A DNA stretch of 64,000 nucleotides from Hymenobacter latericoloratus (lineage in GTDB: Bacteria; Bacteroidota; Bacteroidia; Cytophagales; Hymenobacteraceae): the NCBI RefSeq assembly GCF_014199535.1, contig NZ_JACHNV010000003.1, positions 62,001 to 126,000 on the forward strand, given 5' to 3'. Position 1 is the first letter of the stretch. Each line of letters begins with the position of its first letter. A program made the translations under genes and the position numbers. This document shows, one piece after another, positions 44,198-52,618 of this stretch. The notes beneath the pieces were generated by a model. That model made no database searches and was not told where the DNA came from. It saw only the letters and a list, made by a program, of their open reading frames with translations.

Positions 44198-45100
44198 CTA
44201 GAGCCGGAGCAGGCCTTCCAGCACCACTACGCCGGTGCCGCCTATCTGCACCGCCTCAATGGCCTCGCGGGGGCCGTGCACACTCACCTGCACCGTGCCC
44301 GGCCGGCCCAGCCAGTGACCCTGCTCGGCCACGAAATCAGGGCGGCTGAGGTAGCCGTAGTGCCAGAGGTAGGCGGCCATGCCGCCAGTGGCCGAGCCGG
44401 TTACGGGGTCTTCCAGCACATCGGGCGGGGTGCACAGGTGGCGGGCAAAGGTGGCGCCGGCGGAGGTAGCGCCTTCCAGGCAAAACAAGTGGGAGCTGAA
44501 AAAATCGGTGCGCCGCCGGTATTCCTCCAGCGCGGCCGGGTTGGGCAGGTAGGCCCGGCGCAGGGTAGCCGCGTCGCGCACCAGCACCATGAGCTGGGGC
44601 GTGCCCGTGCTCACCGTCTGCACCACGGAACCCGGCACCAGGTCATCGGGGGTAAGGCCGAACAGGGGCAGCACCTGGGCCGCATCGTGTATCTGCCCAA
44701 ACACCGGGCGGCGCTGGGTCATGAGCACCTGGGCCGGCGCCGTGGGGGTAGCGGGTGGCAGCACCGCAATAGCAATGGGGCCGTGAATCAGCTCGAGCTG
44801 CAGGGCCAGCGGCTCCGTTGTGGGGCGCAGCAGGCGGCCCGTGTGCAACAGCGCCGTGATGGTGGCAATGGTGGGGTGGCCGGCCAGCGGAATCTCCTCG
44901 CTAGGCGTGAAGTACCGCACCCCAAACTCGGCCACTTCCGAGCGCCGCACAAAGGCCGTTTCCGACTGGTTAAACTCCTGGCCCAGGCGCTGCATCTGCT
45001 CGTCGGTGAGGTCGTCGGCGTCCAGCACTACGGCGCAGGGGTTGCCGCCCAGAGCGGTTTCGGTAAAGGCATCCAGCAGCAGAAAGGGGTAGGAGGGCAT
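44198..45100 (-). CDS. PhzF-family isomerase
   Basis: The 300-residue protein begins FLLLDAFTETALGGNPCAVV. It has the catalytic Glu in NQSETAFV and LAGHPTIAT, both hallmarks of the PhzF/diaminopimelate-epimerase fold, and a second half with PVTGSATGGMAAYLWHYGY. Family members include phenazine biosynthesis isomerases; most in non-phenazine genomes have unknown substrates. Start ATG 45100 is preceded on its strand by TACCTTTAGC, a near -7 element. Confidence 0.85.
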   Translation of the reverse strand: MPSYPFLLLDAFTETALGGNPCAVVLDADDLTDEQMQRLGQEFNQSETAFVRRSEVAEFGVRYFTPSEEIPLAGHPTIATITALLHTGRLLRPTTEPLALQLELIHGPIAIAVLPPATPTAPAQVLMTQRRPVFGQIHDAAQVLPLFGLTPDDLVPGSVVQTVSTGTPQLMVLVRDAATLRRAYLPNPAALEEYRRRTDFFSSHLFCLEGATSAGATFARHLCTPPDVLEDPVTGSATGGMAAYLWHYGYLSRPDFVAEQGHWLGRPGTVQVSVHGPREAIEAVQIGGTGVVVLEGLLRL

Positions 45101-45203
45101 GGCAAGGGAACAAGTACAGGGCTAAAGGTATGGCAGATTAGAGAGTACTACCCTAGCAAGCTATAGTACGCTAGTAAACAAGCCCTGACAACCTGAACAT
45201 GAA

Positions 45204-45235
45204 AAAGGCCAGCCTCCGTGCGGAAGCTGGCCTTT
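45204..45235. terminator. Terminator between the M48-like and PhzF genes
   Basis: Stem AAAGGCCAGC (45204-45213) and inverse (45226-45235), partly extended by TCCG/CGGA. It lies just downstream of the M48-like gene (stop at 45261) on the minus strand, with a short T-run there. Confidence 0.65.
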
Positions 45236-45260
45236 CGGGACAGTGCTTACAGCAGATGCA

Positions 45261-46145
45261 CTACGACGGATCGGAGAGCAGGGCTACCTGCCGGCCGCTG
45301 GTGTCGTAGATGCCGCCGGTGCGGCTGATGTAGAGGCGTCGCTGCTGGCCGTCAACCAGCACGTAGGGGTAATTGGTGCTTTCCGAGCGGGTCAGGCGGC
45401 CTACTACCTGGGCGGTCCGGTCCTGCCGATCCACGTGCACCACGCTCAGGCGGTTGGTGATGTAGTAGGGCTCAGCGGGGTTGTCGCGGAAGGTAATTTT
45501 GCCCAGCACGCTCACGGGGCTGGCGGTGGTAGCCACCGTGCGCACGGGAGCCGTGGCGCGGTCGGCCAGCACGGCGGGGGTAGCCGAAGGGGCTGCCGTG
45601 CGGGTGCTGGCTACAATTTGCTGATTAGCCCGCTGCCAGCCTTCGCCAATGGCCGTGAGGCGGGTGCGGCGGCCGGGGTGGGTCGGGGAGGCCTCATCAT
45701 CAGACACAACGGCCATACCGGCCTGGGCCTGGGCCAGGCTGGCCCCCATCTTCCGCAGCACAAAGCCCGAAAACTCGTCGGCTTCCAGCTCATCGGCGGG
45801 GTTCGAGCCCCCGGCGCGCAGGGTGTGGCCGTTGAGGTGGTGGCCCATTTCGTGGGCCAGAATGCTGATGCCCGCCCAGTCGGTGCGGCCGGCGCGGTTT
45901 ACCGCCGCCACAAACTGCGGGTTATACAAGAGGTAGCGCTTGCCGCCGTACACCACGGCAGCGGCATTTTGTACTTCGGTGGTAGCACGCAGCTCAAAGC
46001 GCGGCTTAAGCCCCACTACATCCGTTATTTCGCGTAGCACGTCGCGCTGGCCGGTGGAGGTTTGCGCCGCTAACGAGCCGGTAAGTAGGAGCCACCCGGC
46101 AAGCACCAAGCCTGCGAAGCGGCGGAAGAAGCGAGGGTGGTTCAT
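45261..46145 (-). CDS. M48-like zinc metalloprotease, exported
   Basis: The 294-residue protein has a signal peptide (FAGLVLAGWLLLTGSLAAQ) and the zinc motif HEMGHH at 98-103 (HExxH, H98, E99, H102), and the second glutamate lies in ADELEADEFSG (about 119-121). This is the M48/peptidase-like arrangement. The C-terminal half (Thr/Ser/Ala-rich and then DSTNYPYVLVDGQQRRLYISRTGGI-type strands, cited in part: YPYVLVDGQQRRLYI) is a separate domain. It is probably a periplasmic quality-control protease. Confidence 0.8.
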   Translation of the reverse strand: MNHPRFFRRFAGLVLAGWLLLTGSLAAQTSTGQRDVLREITDVVGLKPRFELRATTEVQNAAAVVYGGKRYLLYNPQFVAAVNRAGRTDWAGISILAHEMGHHLNGHTLRAGGSNPADELEADEFSGFVLRKMGASLAQAQAGMAVVSDDEASPTHPGRRTRLTAIGEGWQRANQQIVASTRTAAPSATPAVLADRATAPVRTVATTASPVSVLGKITFRDNPAEPYYITNRLSVVHVDRQDRTAQVVGRLTRSESTNYPYVLVDGQQRRLYISRTGGIYDTSGRQVALLSDPS

Positions 46146-46332
46146 GAAAAAATCCTGTTAGATGGATGTATCGAGTTGACAATAACCTTGCCGAAAATCC
46201 GCAGCCGACATACAGGCGTCAGAAGCAAGGCAGGCAAAGATGGCGGCAAGGAACAATATCTTGAGCGCCTGAGTTGAAGCTGCTACGCGAGCAGGTTAGG
46301 GGGGAGAAGATGCGGAATACTTATTGAGCTAC

Positions 46333-48429
46333 ATGAAAAAAACACAATTAACCCGGCATTGGTTCATACGGGCCGGGGTAAGCCTACTACTTGTGCTGGG
46401 GCCGGCGGCCGGCCTGGTACGAGCCCAGGAAACCTGCCTGCTGGAGCCACTCCCCCTGAGCCAGCGCGTAGCGGCGGCCGCTCTGGTAGTAGAAGCCCGG
46501 GTAACCGCCGCCCGCAGCCAGGACGAAGGCGCCCACATCGTCACCCTTAACGAGCTGGAGGTCTATAAAGTATTTCGGGGGGCGCTGCCGGTCGGCAACC
46601 TGACCGTAGCCACGGCGGGCGGCACGGTAGGGCTACGGCGGGAGCAGGCCACGAACTCGGCCCAGCTGGCCGTGGGGCAGCAGGGCGTGTTTCTGCTGGT
46701 GCCCGATGCCCGGCAGGCGGGCCGCTACCGCCTCTACGCCGGCCCTCAGGGCATCATCAGCTACGATTTAACCACGGCAACCGCCTCCGAGCCTTTTGCG
46801 CGGTACGCCTCCATTGAACAGGAGTTGTACCCGGCCCTGGAAGCGCCGGCGGGGCAGGCTTTTCGGGCCGTGCGCCCCAACTCCCTGCTGCAGGCGCGGC
46901 TGAGCCGGGCGGCCCGGCCTACTGCCGCGCCGTTTATCAGCAGCCTGAGCCCGGCCGTACTTACGGCCGGTACGGGGGCAGTGCTTACCATCAAAGGCTC
47001 GGGGTTCGGGGCCACGCAGGGCAAAGGGATGGTAGGCTTCCGCAATGCCGACAACGGAGGACAGTCTTTTGTCTCGCCCCTGCCTTCGGAGTACGTGAGC
47101 TGGTCGGATACCGAAATTAAGGTGCGCGTGCCCTCGGTGGCCGAAGGCGACGGCGGAACGGCGGGCTCAGGAGCCGTGCTGGTCACCAACGGAACCTCGG
47201 AAAGCGCCCTGAGCCTGGACAACCTCACCGTTACGTACGCCCTGATCAACCTGGATTATCAGCCCAACGACAGCTCCCCGCTGCTGGCCTACCCCGTCGC
47301 GCTGGCCGGGGCCGACAAGCAGGGCGGTTACACCCTACAGTATAACGAGCGGTTTGCGGCTAACACGGCCGCTAAGGAAGCCTTCGAGCGGGCCCTGCTG
47401 ACCTGGCGCAATGGGGTAGGGGCCAACCGCAAAATAGCCGCCACTACCACCACAACCAATGCCGAGGACCAGCGCGACAACATCAACCTGGTAAGCTTTG
47501 ATGATGCCCGGGAGCTGGACGCCGGGGTGCTGGGCGTTACCTACTCTTACTACACCGGCTGCAGCAACGGAGGCCCCATCAGCTGGGTACTCACCGGCAC
47601 CGATTATATTTTCGACGGGGAGCAATTCTGGCAGTTTACGTCCGCTGCCCCCACCAATGGGCAGTTCGATTTTGAAAGCGTAGCTCTGCACGAGCAGGGC
47701 CATGGCCTGCAGCTGGGTCATATCATCAAGCCGGGGGCCGTTATGCACTACGCCATTGCTCCCGGATCCAGGAACCGGGCGCTAAGCACCCTCAACGAGG
47801 TAGCCGGCGGCAACGCAGAAACGAATTTCAGCCTGACGGCCACTACGTGCAGCCTCGGGGCCTACGCCCGCCTGGCGCCGGTGCCGCTGCCCGTAACCCT
47901 GGTGAGCTTTGGGGCCGAGGTGAGACCCGAAGGCGTGCAGCTGCAGTGGCGCACGGCCATGGAGCTGAACAGCCGCTTTTTTGCCCTCGAAGCGGCCGAC
48001 GACCCTACTGCCTCGGCCTGGACAGAGGTGGCCCGCCTGCCCGCCGCCGGCACCAGCGCCAGCCCCCGCGACTATGCTTACCTCGATGCCCGGCCCCTGA
48101 GCGCGTTGCGCTACTACCGCCTGCGCCAGCAGGACCTGGACGGTACCTCGCACTACTCCGAAGTCCTGACCGTGACGCCCGCGGTGGCCGACACCCAGCT
48201 GGCCGCCTACCCCAACCCGTTCACGACGGAGCTGCGGGTGCGCCTGCCCGCCGCGCCGGCCGCTACCCTGCGCCTGCTCGACCTCGCGGGCCGGAGCGTG
48301 TACGCGCTGCCCGTACCAGCCGCCCAAACCTCCCTGACGCTTACGCCGCCCGCGCTGCAGCCGGGGGTGTATCTGCTGGAGTGGCGGAGCGGCAGCCAGG
48401 TGCAGCGTACCCGCCTGCTGAAGCAGTAA
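46333..48429 (+). CDS. Secreted matrixin-like metalloprotease with T9SS C-terminal domain
   Basis: The 698-residue protein has a signal peptide, an N-terminal beta domain (about 40-180), an IPT/TIG-like domain (SLSPAVLTAGTGAVLTIKG...), and a protease-like domain with HEQGHGLQLGH (H453 on), the HExxHxxxxxH of metzincins, with a Met-turn-like VMHYAI. The C-terminus LAAYPNPFTTELRVRLP ... PGVYLLEWRSG matches the Por-secretion (T9SS) sorting domain. It would be secreted and possibly anchored. ATG 46333 is used; a TTG at 46324 is less likely. Confidence 0.8.
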   Translation: MKKTQLTRHWFIRAGVSLLLVLGPAAGLVRAQETCLLEPLPLSQRVAAAALVVEARVTAARSQDEGAHIVTLNELEVYKVFRGALPVGNLTVATAGGTVGLRREQATNSAQLAVGQQGVFLLVPDARQAGRYRLYAGPQGIISYDLTTATASEPFARYASIEQELYPALEAPAGQAFRAVRPNSLLQARLSRAARPTAAPFISSLSPAVLTAGTGAVLTIKGSGFGATQGKGMVGFRNADNGGQSFVSPLPSEYVSWSDTEIKVRVPSVAEGDGGTAGSGAVLVTNGTSESALSLDNLTVTYALINLDYQPNDSSPLLAYPVALAGADKQGGYTLQYNERFAANTAAKEAFERALLTWRNGVGANRKIAATTTTTNAEDQRDNINLVSFDDARELDAGVLGVTYSYYTGCSNGGPISWVLTGTDYIFDGEQFWQFTSAAPTNGQFDFESVALHEQGHGLQLGHIIKPGAVMHYAIAPGSRNRALSTLNEVAGGNAETNFSLTATTCSLGAYARLAPVPLPVTLVSFGAEVRPEGVQLQWRTAMELNSRFFALEAADDPTASAWTEVARLPAAGTSASPRDYAYLDARPLSALRYYRLRQQDLDGTSHYSEVLTVTPAVADTQLAAYPNPFTTELRVRLPAAPAATLRLLDLAGRSVYALPVPAAQTSLTLTPPALQPGVYLLEWRSGSQVQRTRLLKQ

Positions 48430-48448
48430 GTTGCTGGGAGCAATAACG

Positions 48449-48486
48449 AAAGAAGCCGCCGGGAAATAGGTCCGGGCGGCTTCTTT
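48449..48486. terminator. Rho-independent terminator between convergent genes
   Basis: Stem AAAGAAGCCGCC (48449-48460) and inverse (48475-48486), followed by TTGG; it terminates both the protease gene and the ABC exporter gene. Confidence 0.8.
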
Positions 48487-48513
48487 TGGTTGAGAAGGGG
48501 TAGGCCGACGTAC

Positions 48514-50310
48514 TTACACGGCGGCTGGCTGCCGGCCGGGGGCAACAGCCGCCTGGGGCCGCTCCCCAATCTGCTGGCGCCACATGGCGTAGTAGAGGCC
48601 GCGCTGGGCCAGCAACTCTTCGTGGCGGCCGGCCTCGGCTACGTGGCCGCGCTCCAGCACAAATATGCGGTCGGCGTGCAGGATGGTGCTGAGGCGGTGG
48701 GCAATCAGGATGGTAATGTGCTGGCGCGAGCCCGACAATTCCCGCACCGTCTGGCCGATTTCCTCCTCCGTCAGCGAGTCCAGCGCCGAGGTGGCTTCGT
48801 CGAAAACCAGCAGGGTAGGGCGGCGTAGCAGGGCGCGGGCGATGCTCAGGCGCTGCTTTTCGCCCCCCGAAACCTTCACGCCCCCTTCGCCAATAACCGT
48901 ATCGAGGCCCAGCGGAGCCCGGGCCAGCAACGACTCGGCAGCGGCCTGGTGCAGGGCGCGCAGACACTGTTCGTCGGTGGCCTGGGGCGCCACAAAACGC
49001 AGGTTCTCCCGGATAGTGCCGGCAAACAGCTGAGTGTCCTGCGTGACGAAGCCGATTTGCTCGCGCAGCAGGTCCAGGTCCAGCTCGGGGCCGGGAATGC
49101 CGTTATAAAGAATCTGGCCCTGAGCAGGCGGGTAGAGGCCCACCAGCAGTTTCACCAGGGTAGTTTTACCCGAGCCCGAGGGCCCCACGAAGGCAATGGT
49201 TTCGCCGAGCTTGGTCTGGAAGCTGATGCCAGCCAGAGCCGGTGTGCTGGCCGTCAGGTGCTGGAAGTGTACCTGCTGGAAAGCCAGGGTTTCAATCTTG
49301 CTGATCAGCTTCGGGTGGGTAGGCTTCACTTCCTTGGGCGTGGCCAGAATAAGCTGGTAATTGGCCAGGGAAGCCTCCGTTTCGCGGTACACATTGATGA
49401 TGGTGCCCATTTCCTGCAGGGGCCCGAAGATGGCGAAGGAGTAGATGAAGAAGGAGAAAAACTCGCCCGGCGAAATCAGCTGCTGCACCACCAGAAACAC
49501 CAGCATCAGCAGAATCACGTTGCGCATCAGGTTCACAAAGGTGCCCTGCACAAAGGACAAGGAGCGCAGGTAGCGCACTTTCTTCAGCTCCAGCTTCAGG
49601 ATTTTTTCGGTGGTAGCGTTCAGGCGCTGGGTTTCCTGCTGGGCCAGCCCCAGGCTTTTCACCAGCTCAATGTTGCGCAGGCTCTCGGTGGTAGAGCCGG
49701 CCAGGGCCGTGGTTTCGGCCACAATAGTTTTCTGAATTTCCTTGATGCGCTTGCTCAGAAACAGGCTCAGGGTACCCAGCAGCGGAATGGTGAGGAAGTA
49801 CACCACCGCAATGGGCCAGTACACGCTCACGGCGTACCACGTCACGAACAGAATGGCGACCAGGGAAATAAACAGCACGTTCACGAAGCTCTGAATAAGC
49901 TTTTCCACGTCGGTGCGTACTTTCTGGAGCTTGCCCAGGGTTTCGCCGGAGCGCTGATCCTCAAACACCTGGTAGGGCAGCTCCAGGGAATGCCGCAGCC
50001 CATCGGAGTACAGCTGGGCCCCCAGGCGCTGGGTGATGACGTTGGTGTAGTAGTCCTGAAAATTCTTGGCAATGCGCGACACCATGGCCACGCCCAGGGC
50101 CTTGAGAATCAGCAGGCCCGCGCCTCCGGTCAGAAAAACCCAGAAGGTAGGCTGCCGGGAATCTTGCAGGGCGGGCGTTACGTACCGGTCAATTATCTGC
50201 CGCAGAATGTAGGGGTCGAGCAGGGAGAAAATCTGGTTGATGGCCGCCAGCAGCAACGCCAGGGCCAGCAGGCCCCAGTAGTTGCGCAGGTAGCTGTAGA
50301 GAAGTTTCAT
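48514..50310 (-). CDS. ABC transporter, fused permease and ATPase (exporter type)
   Basis: The 598-residue protein from ATG 50310 has a six-helix transmembrane domain (about 10-320) and an ATPase with Walker A GPSGSGKTTL, a Q-loop (GFVTQDTQLF), signature VSGGEKQRLS, Walker B LLVFDEATSALD and an IAHR switch. It is a typical MsbA/multidrug-like half-transporter that works as a homodimer. The substrate (lipid, drug or peptide) cannot be determined. A longer upstream start is not supported. Confidence 0.92.
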   Translation of the reverse strand: MKLLYSYLRNYWGLLALALLLAAINQIFSLLDPYILRQIIDRYVTPALQDSRQPTFWVFLTGGAGLLILKALGVAMVSRIAKNFQDYYTNVITQRLGAQLYSDGLRHSLELPYQVFEDQRSGETLGKLQKVRTDVEKLIQSFVNVLFISLVAILFVTWYAVSVYWPIAVVYFLTIPLLGTLSLFLSKRIKEIQKTIVAETTALAGSTTESLRNIELVKSLGLAQQETQRLNATTEKILKLELKKVRYLRSLSFVQGTFVNLMRNVILLMLVFLVVQQLISPGEFFSFFIYSFAIFGPLQEMGTIINVYRETEASLANYQLILATPKEVKPTHPKLISKIETLAFQQVHFQHLTASTPALAGISFQTKLGETIAFVGPSGSGKTTLVKLLVGLYPPAQGQILYNGIPGPELDLDLLREQIGFVTQDTQLFAGTIRENLRFVAPQATDEQCLRALHQAAAESLLARAPLGLDTVIGEGGVKVSGGEKQRLSIARALLRRPTLLVFDEATSALDSLTEEEIGQTVRELSGSRQHITILIAHRLSTILHADRIFVLERGHVAEAGRHEELLAQRGLYYAMWRQQIGERPQAAVAPGRQPAAV

Positions 50311-50639
50311 GGAGAGTGGAACAGAGGGGAGACGGGTAAGAAGCACAAACCTACCCGGAAGGTTTAGTTAGGGCATGGGGGTAGGAGGGGTTGTTTCGGG
50401 TAGGAAGGTAGGAGGGCGCGAGGGTAGGAGGTGGGCCAGGGCAAGTTCGGCATCCCTAAGGTGCTGGTCAGGTGAGTATTACGTCTGGCAATGTGCTAAA
50501 GTCTTATCCAGCCCTAAGCCAATTCTTCGCAAGCAAACCGCCCTGTATTCCTCCCCAACTACCTCTGCTGCCCTCTTGCCCTCACACCCTCACACCCTCT
50601 TGCCCTCTTGCCCTCTTACCCCCCACACCCTGAAAGCCC
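50311..50639. other. Gap with low-complexity purine and pyrimidine runs
   Basis: No gene. The left part is rich in GGGTAGGAGG-like words (50376-50435), and the right part has repeated CCCTCTTGCC and CCCTCACACC (50576-50625). The two halves are partly complementary, so long-range pairing is possible. It lies between the starts of the ABC exporter and the end of the MFS gene. Confidence 0.45.
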
Positions 50640-52331
50640 CTACGCCGTAGCCTCGCCGGCGGTACTGGCTACCAGGCGGGTGCTGCCGGGCACCATCACG
50701 GGCGGGGCGGCGGTGGCGTTGTAGTGCTGGGCCAGCAGGTGGGTCACGGCGGGCGGCTCCGGCCCCTGGTGCAGCGCCCGGATCCGATTTTTCAGCTCTG
50801 CCTCGTCGCGGCTTACGCCCCGCTCATGCTGCTGGGCGTGCTCCGCCCACGATTCCGTCATGAAGTACTCCACCATGCGCGCAGGATCGGCCAGGTCGGC
50901 GTAGAGGCCCCAGCCAATGGCGCCCTCGCGGCGCCGGATGCGGGCCAGCTGCTCCATGAGGTAAGTGAAAGTGGGGCGGTCGGCGGGGGCCACGCGGTAG
51001 GTGGTGGTGATGATGACCGGGCCGGCCGCGGGGTCCGGGTCCTCGGCCAGCACCGGCTCGGGGCGGGGCCGGGCGGGGGTGTGGTCGAGGCTTTCGGGGG
51101 AAGTGCGCAGGGAGAAGCGCAGGACCAGCAGCATCGTCAGGGCCAGCCAGGCGGCGGCTCCGGCCAGGGCCAGGGGTAGGCCCGCGCGCTCCGCTACCGT
51201 GCCCCACACCACACTGCCCAACGCCATGCCGCCCTGAATAGTAAGCAGGTACAGGCTGATGGTGCGGGCCTGCACCCAGCGCGGTACCACCGTCTGTACG
51301 CCCACGCTAAACGAGTTCAGGACCAGCATCCAGGCCATGCCCACCAAGGTCAGGAGGCTATACAGCAGCCAGTGATTATCGGCGTAGCCCAGCCCCAGCA
51401 AACTCACGGCAAAGGCCCCGGTAGCCAGCGTTACGCGCCAGTCAATGCTGAGGCGGCGGTTGAGGCGGGGTAGGATGAACGCCGCCAGAACGGCCCCCAG
51501 CCCCATGCAGGAAAGTAGCAGCGAGTAGAATGAAGTCGGCTCGTGGAGGCGGCGCGCTACCACGGCCGGCATCAGGGCAAACAAGGCGCTGGCCCCGAAG
51601 GTGAAGCTGACGCCCCGAATCAGAATGTGCTGCACCGCTGGCGCAAACCGGGCGTACCGAATCCCGCCCCGGATGGCCGCTACCACCCGTTCCGTAGCCA
51701 GGGTGGAGGTGGCCTGTGGCTCGCGCTGCCAGCGGTACACCATGTAAATCGTGGCCAGAAACGACAGCCCATTCAGCAGAAACGCCGCGCCGGCCGAAAA
51801 GTAGCCGATAACCAACCCGCCCAGGGCCGGCCCAAACGCGCGGGCCAGGTTGAAGCTCACACTGTTCAGGGCAATGGCCTGGGGTAGCTCCTGGCGGGGC
51901 ACCAGCTCGGGCGTCACGGTTTGCCACACGGGGTTGTTCAGGGCCCCGCCCAGGCCCAGCAGAAACGTGAGCGTCAGCAGCAGCCAGGGGTTGTTGAGGC
52001 CCAGCAGCGTGACGGCGGCCAGCAGCAGGGCTACCACGGCCATCCAGGTTTGGGTGGCCAGCAGCATTTTGCGGCGGTCCACCAGGTCGGCGAGGGCGCC
52101 GGCGGGCAGGCTCAGCAAAAACACGGGCAGCGCCGAAGCCGTCTGGAGCAGGGCCACCAGCACGGGCGAGGGCGTCAGCTCCGTCATTAGCCCCACGGCC
52201 CCCACGTTCTGCATCCACGTCCCGATGTTCGACACGAAAGACGCAATCCACAGCATCCGGAAAAACGGAATTTTCAGGGGCGTAAACGGCGAGCTGGACG
52301 GCGCAGGTGGGGCAGTAACGGAAGCAGACAT
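50640..52331 (-). CDS. MFS transporter with C-terminal monooxygenase-like domain (MFS_3 type)
   Basis: The 563-residue protein from ATG 52331 has about 12 transmembrane helices (N-terminal half starts FFRMLWIASFVSNIGTWMQN; loop ADLVDRRKMLLATQ), as in the enterobactin-exporter-like MFS_3 family. The C-terminal 150 residues (TTTYRVAPADRPTFTYLMEQ ... ESWAEHAQQHERGVSRDE) form an antibiotic-biosynthesis-monooxygenase-like dimer domain, a normal feature of this family. Likely exports a siderophore or drug. The DNA upstream of the start is a repeat region (52354-52609). Confidence 0.83.
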   Translation of the reverse strand: MSASVTAPPAPSSSPFTPLKIPFFRMLWIASFVSNIGTWMQNVGAVGLMTELTPSPVLVALLQTASALPVFLLSLPAGALADLVDRRKMLLATQTWMAVVALLLAAVTLLGLNNPWLLLTLTFLLGLGGALNNPVWQTVTPELVPRQELPQAIALNSVSFNLARAFGPALGGLVIGYFSAGAAFLLNGLSFLATIYMVYRWQREPQATSTLATERVVAAIRGGIRYARFAPAVQHILIRGVSFTFGASALFALMPAVVARRLHEPTSFYSLLLSCMGLGAVLAAFILPRLNRRLSIDWRVTLATGAFAVSLLGLGYADNHWLLYSLLTLVGMAWMLVLNSFSVGVQTVVPRWVQARTISLYLLTIQGGMALGSVVWGTVAERAGLPLALAGAAAWLALTMLLVLRFSLRTSPESLDHTPARPRPEPVLAEDPDPAAGPVIITTTYRVAPADRPTFTYLMEQLARIRRREGAIGWGLYADLADPARMVEYFMTESWAEHAQQHERGVSRDEAELKNRIRALHQGPEPPAVTHLLAQHYNATAAPPVMVPGSTRLVASTAGEATA

Positions 52332-52353
52332 GTAGCTCCCTTGCGTAGAAGTG

Positions 52354-52609
52354 GTGAGGAGGTGATGGGGTGAGGAGGTGAGGAGGTAAATGGTGACAAG
52401 TGACAAGTGACAGGTGACAGGTGACAGGCGAATGGACGGCAGACGCTTGGCCTGCGGCCAGAACCTTCCCTTCCTCACCTCCTTACCTCCTCACCCCATC
52501 ACCTGTCACTATTCACCTGTCACCTGTCACCTGTCACCTGTCACCTGTCACCTGTCACCTGTCACCTGTCACCTGTCACCTGTCACCTGTCACCTGTCAC
52601 CTGTCACCT
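52354..52609. repeat. Heptamer tandem array and inverted low-complexity element
   Basis: Thirteen perfect tandem copies of CACCTGT lie at 52514-52604, plus a partial one to 52609. On the other side, 52394-52430 has GTGACA-AGTGACAGGTGACA-like copies in inverted order, and 52354-52389 (GAGGAGGTGATGGGGTGAGG) is inverted at about 52470-52503. The whole reads as a large palindrome built from short repeats. It lies between the MFS start and the stop of the next gene, both on the minus strand. Confidence 0.85.
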
Positions 52610-52618
52610 CCTCACCCC

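Noticed and set aside
48949..50367. 472-residue plus-strand frame opposite the ABC exporter
   Set aside because: Antisense to an exporter with all ATPase motifs; the frame is Gln/His/Gly-rich with no recognisable domain.
52514..52604. CRISPR array
   Set aside because: The units are 7 bp and directly adjacent with no spacers, so this is a simple tandem repeat.
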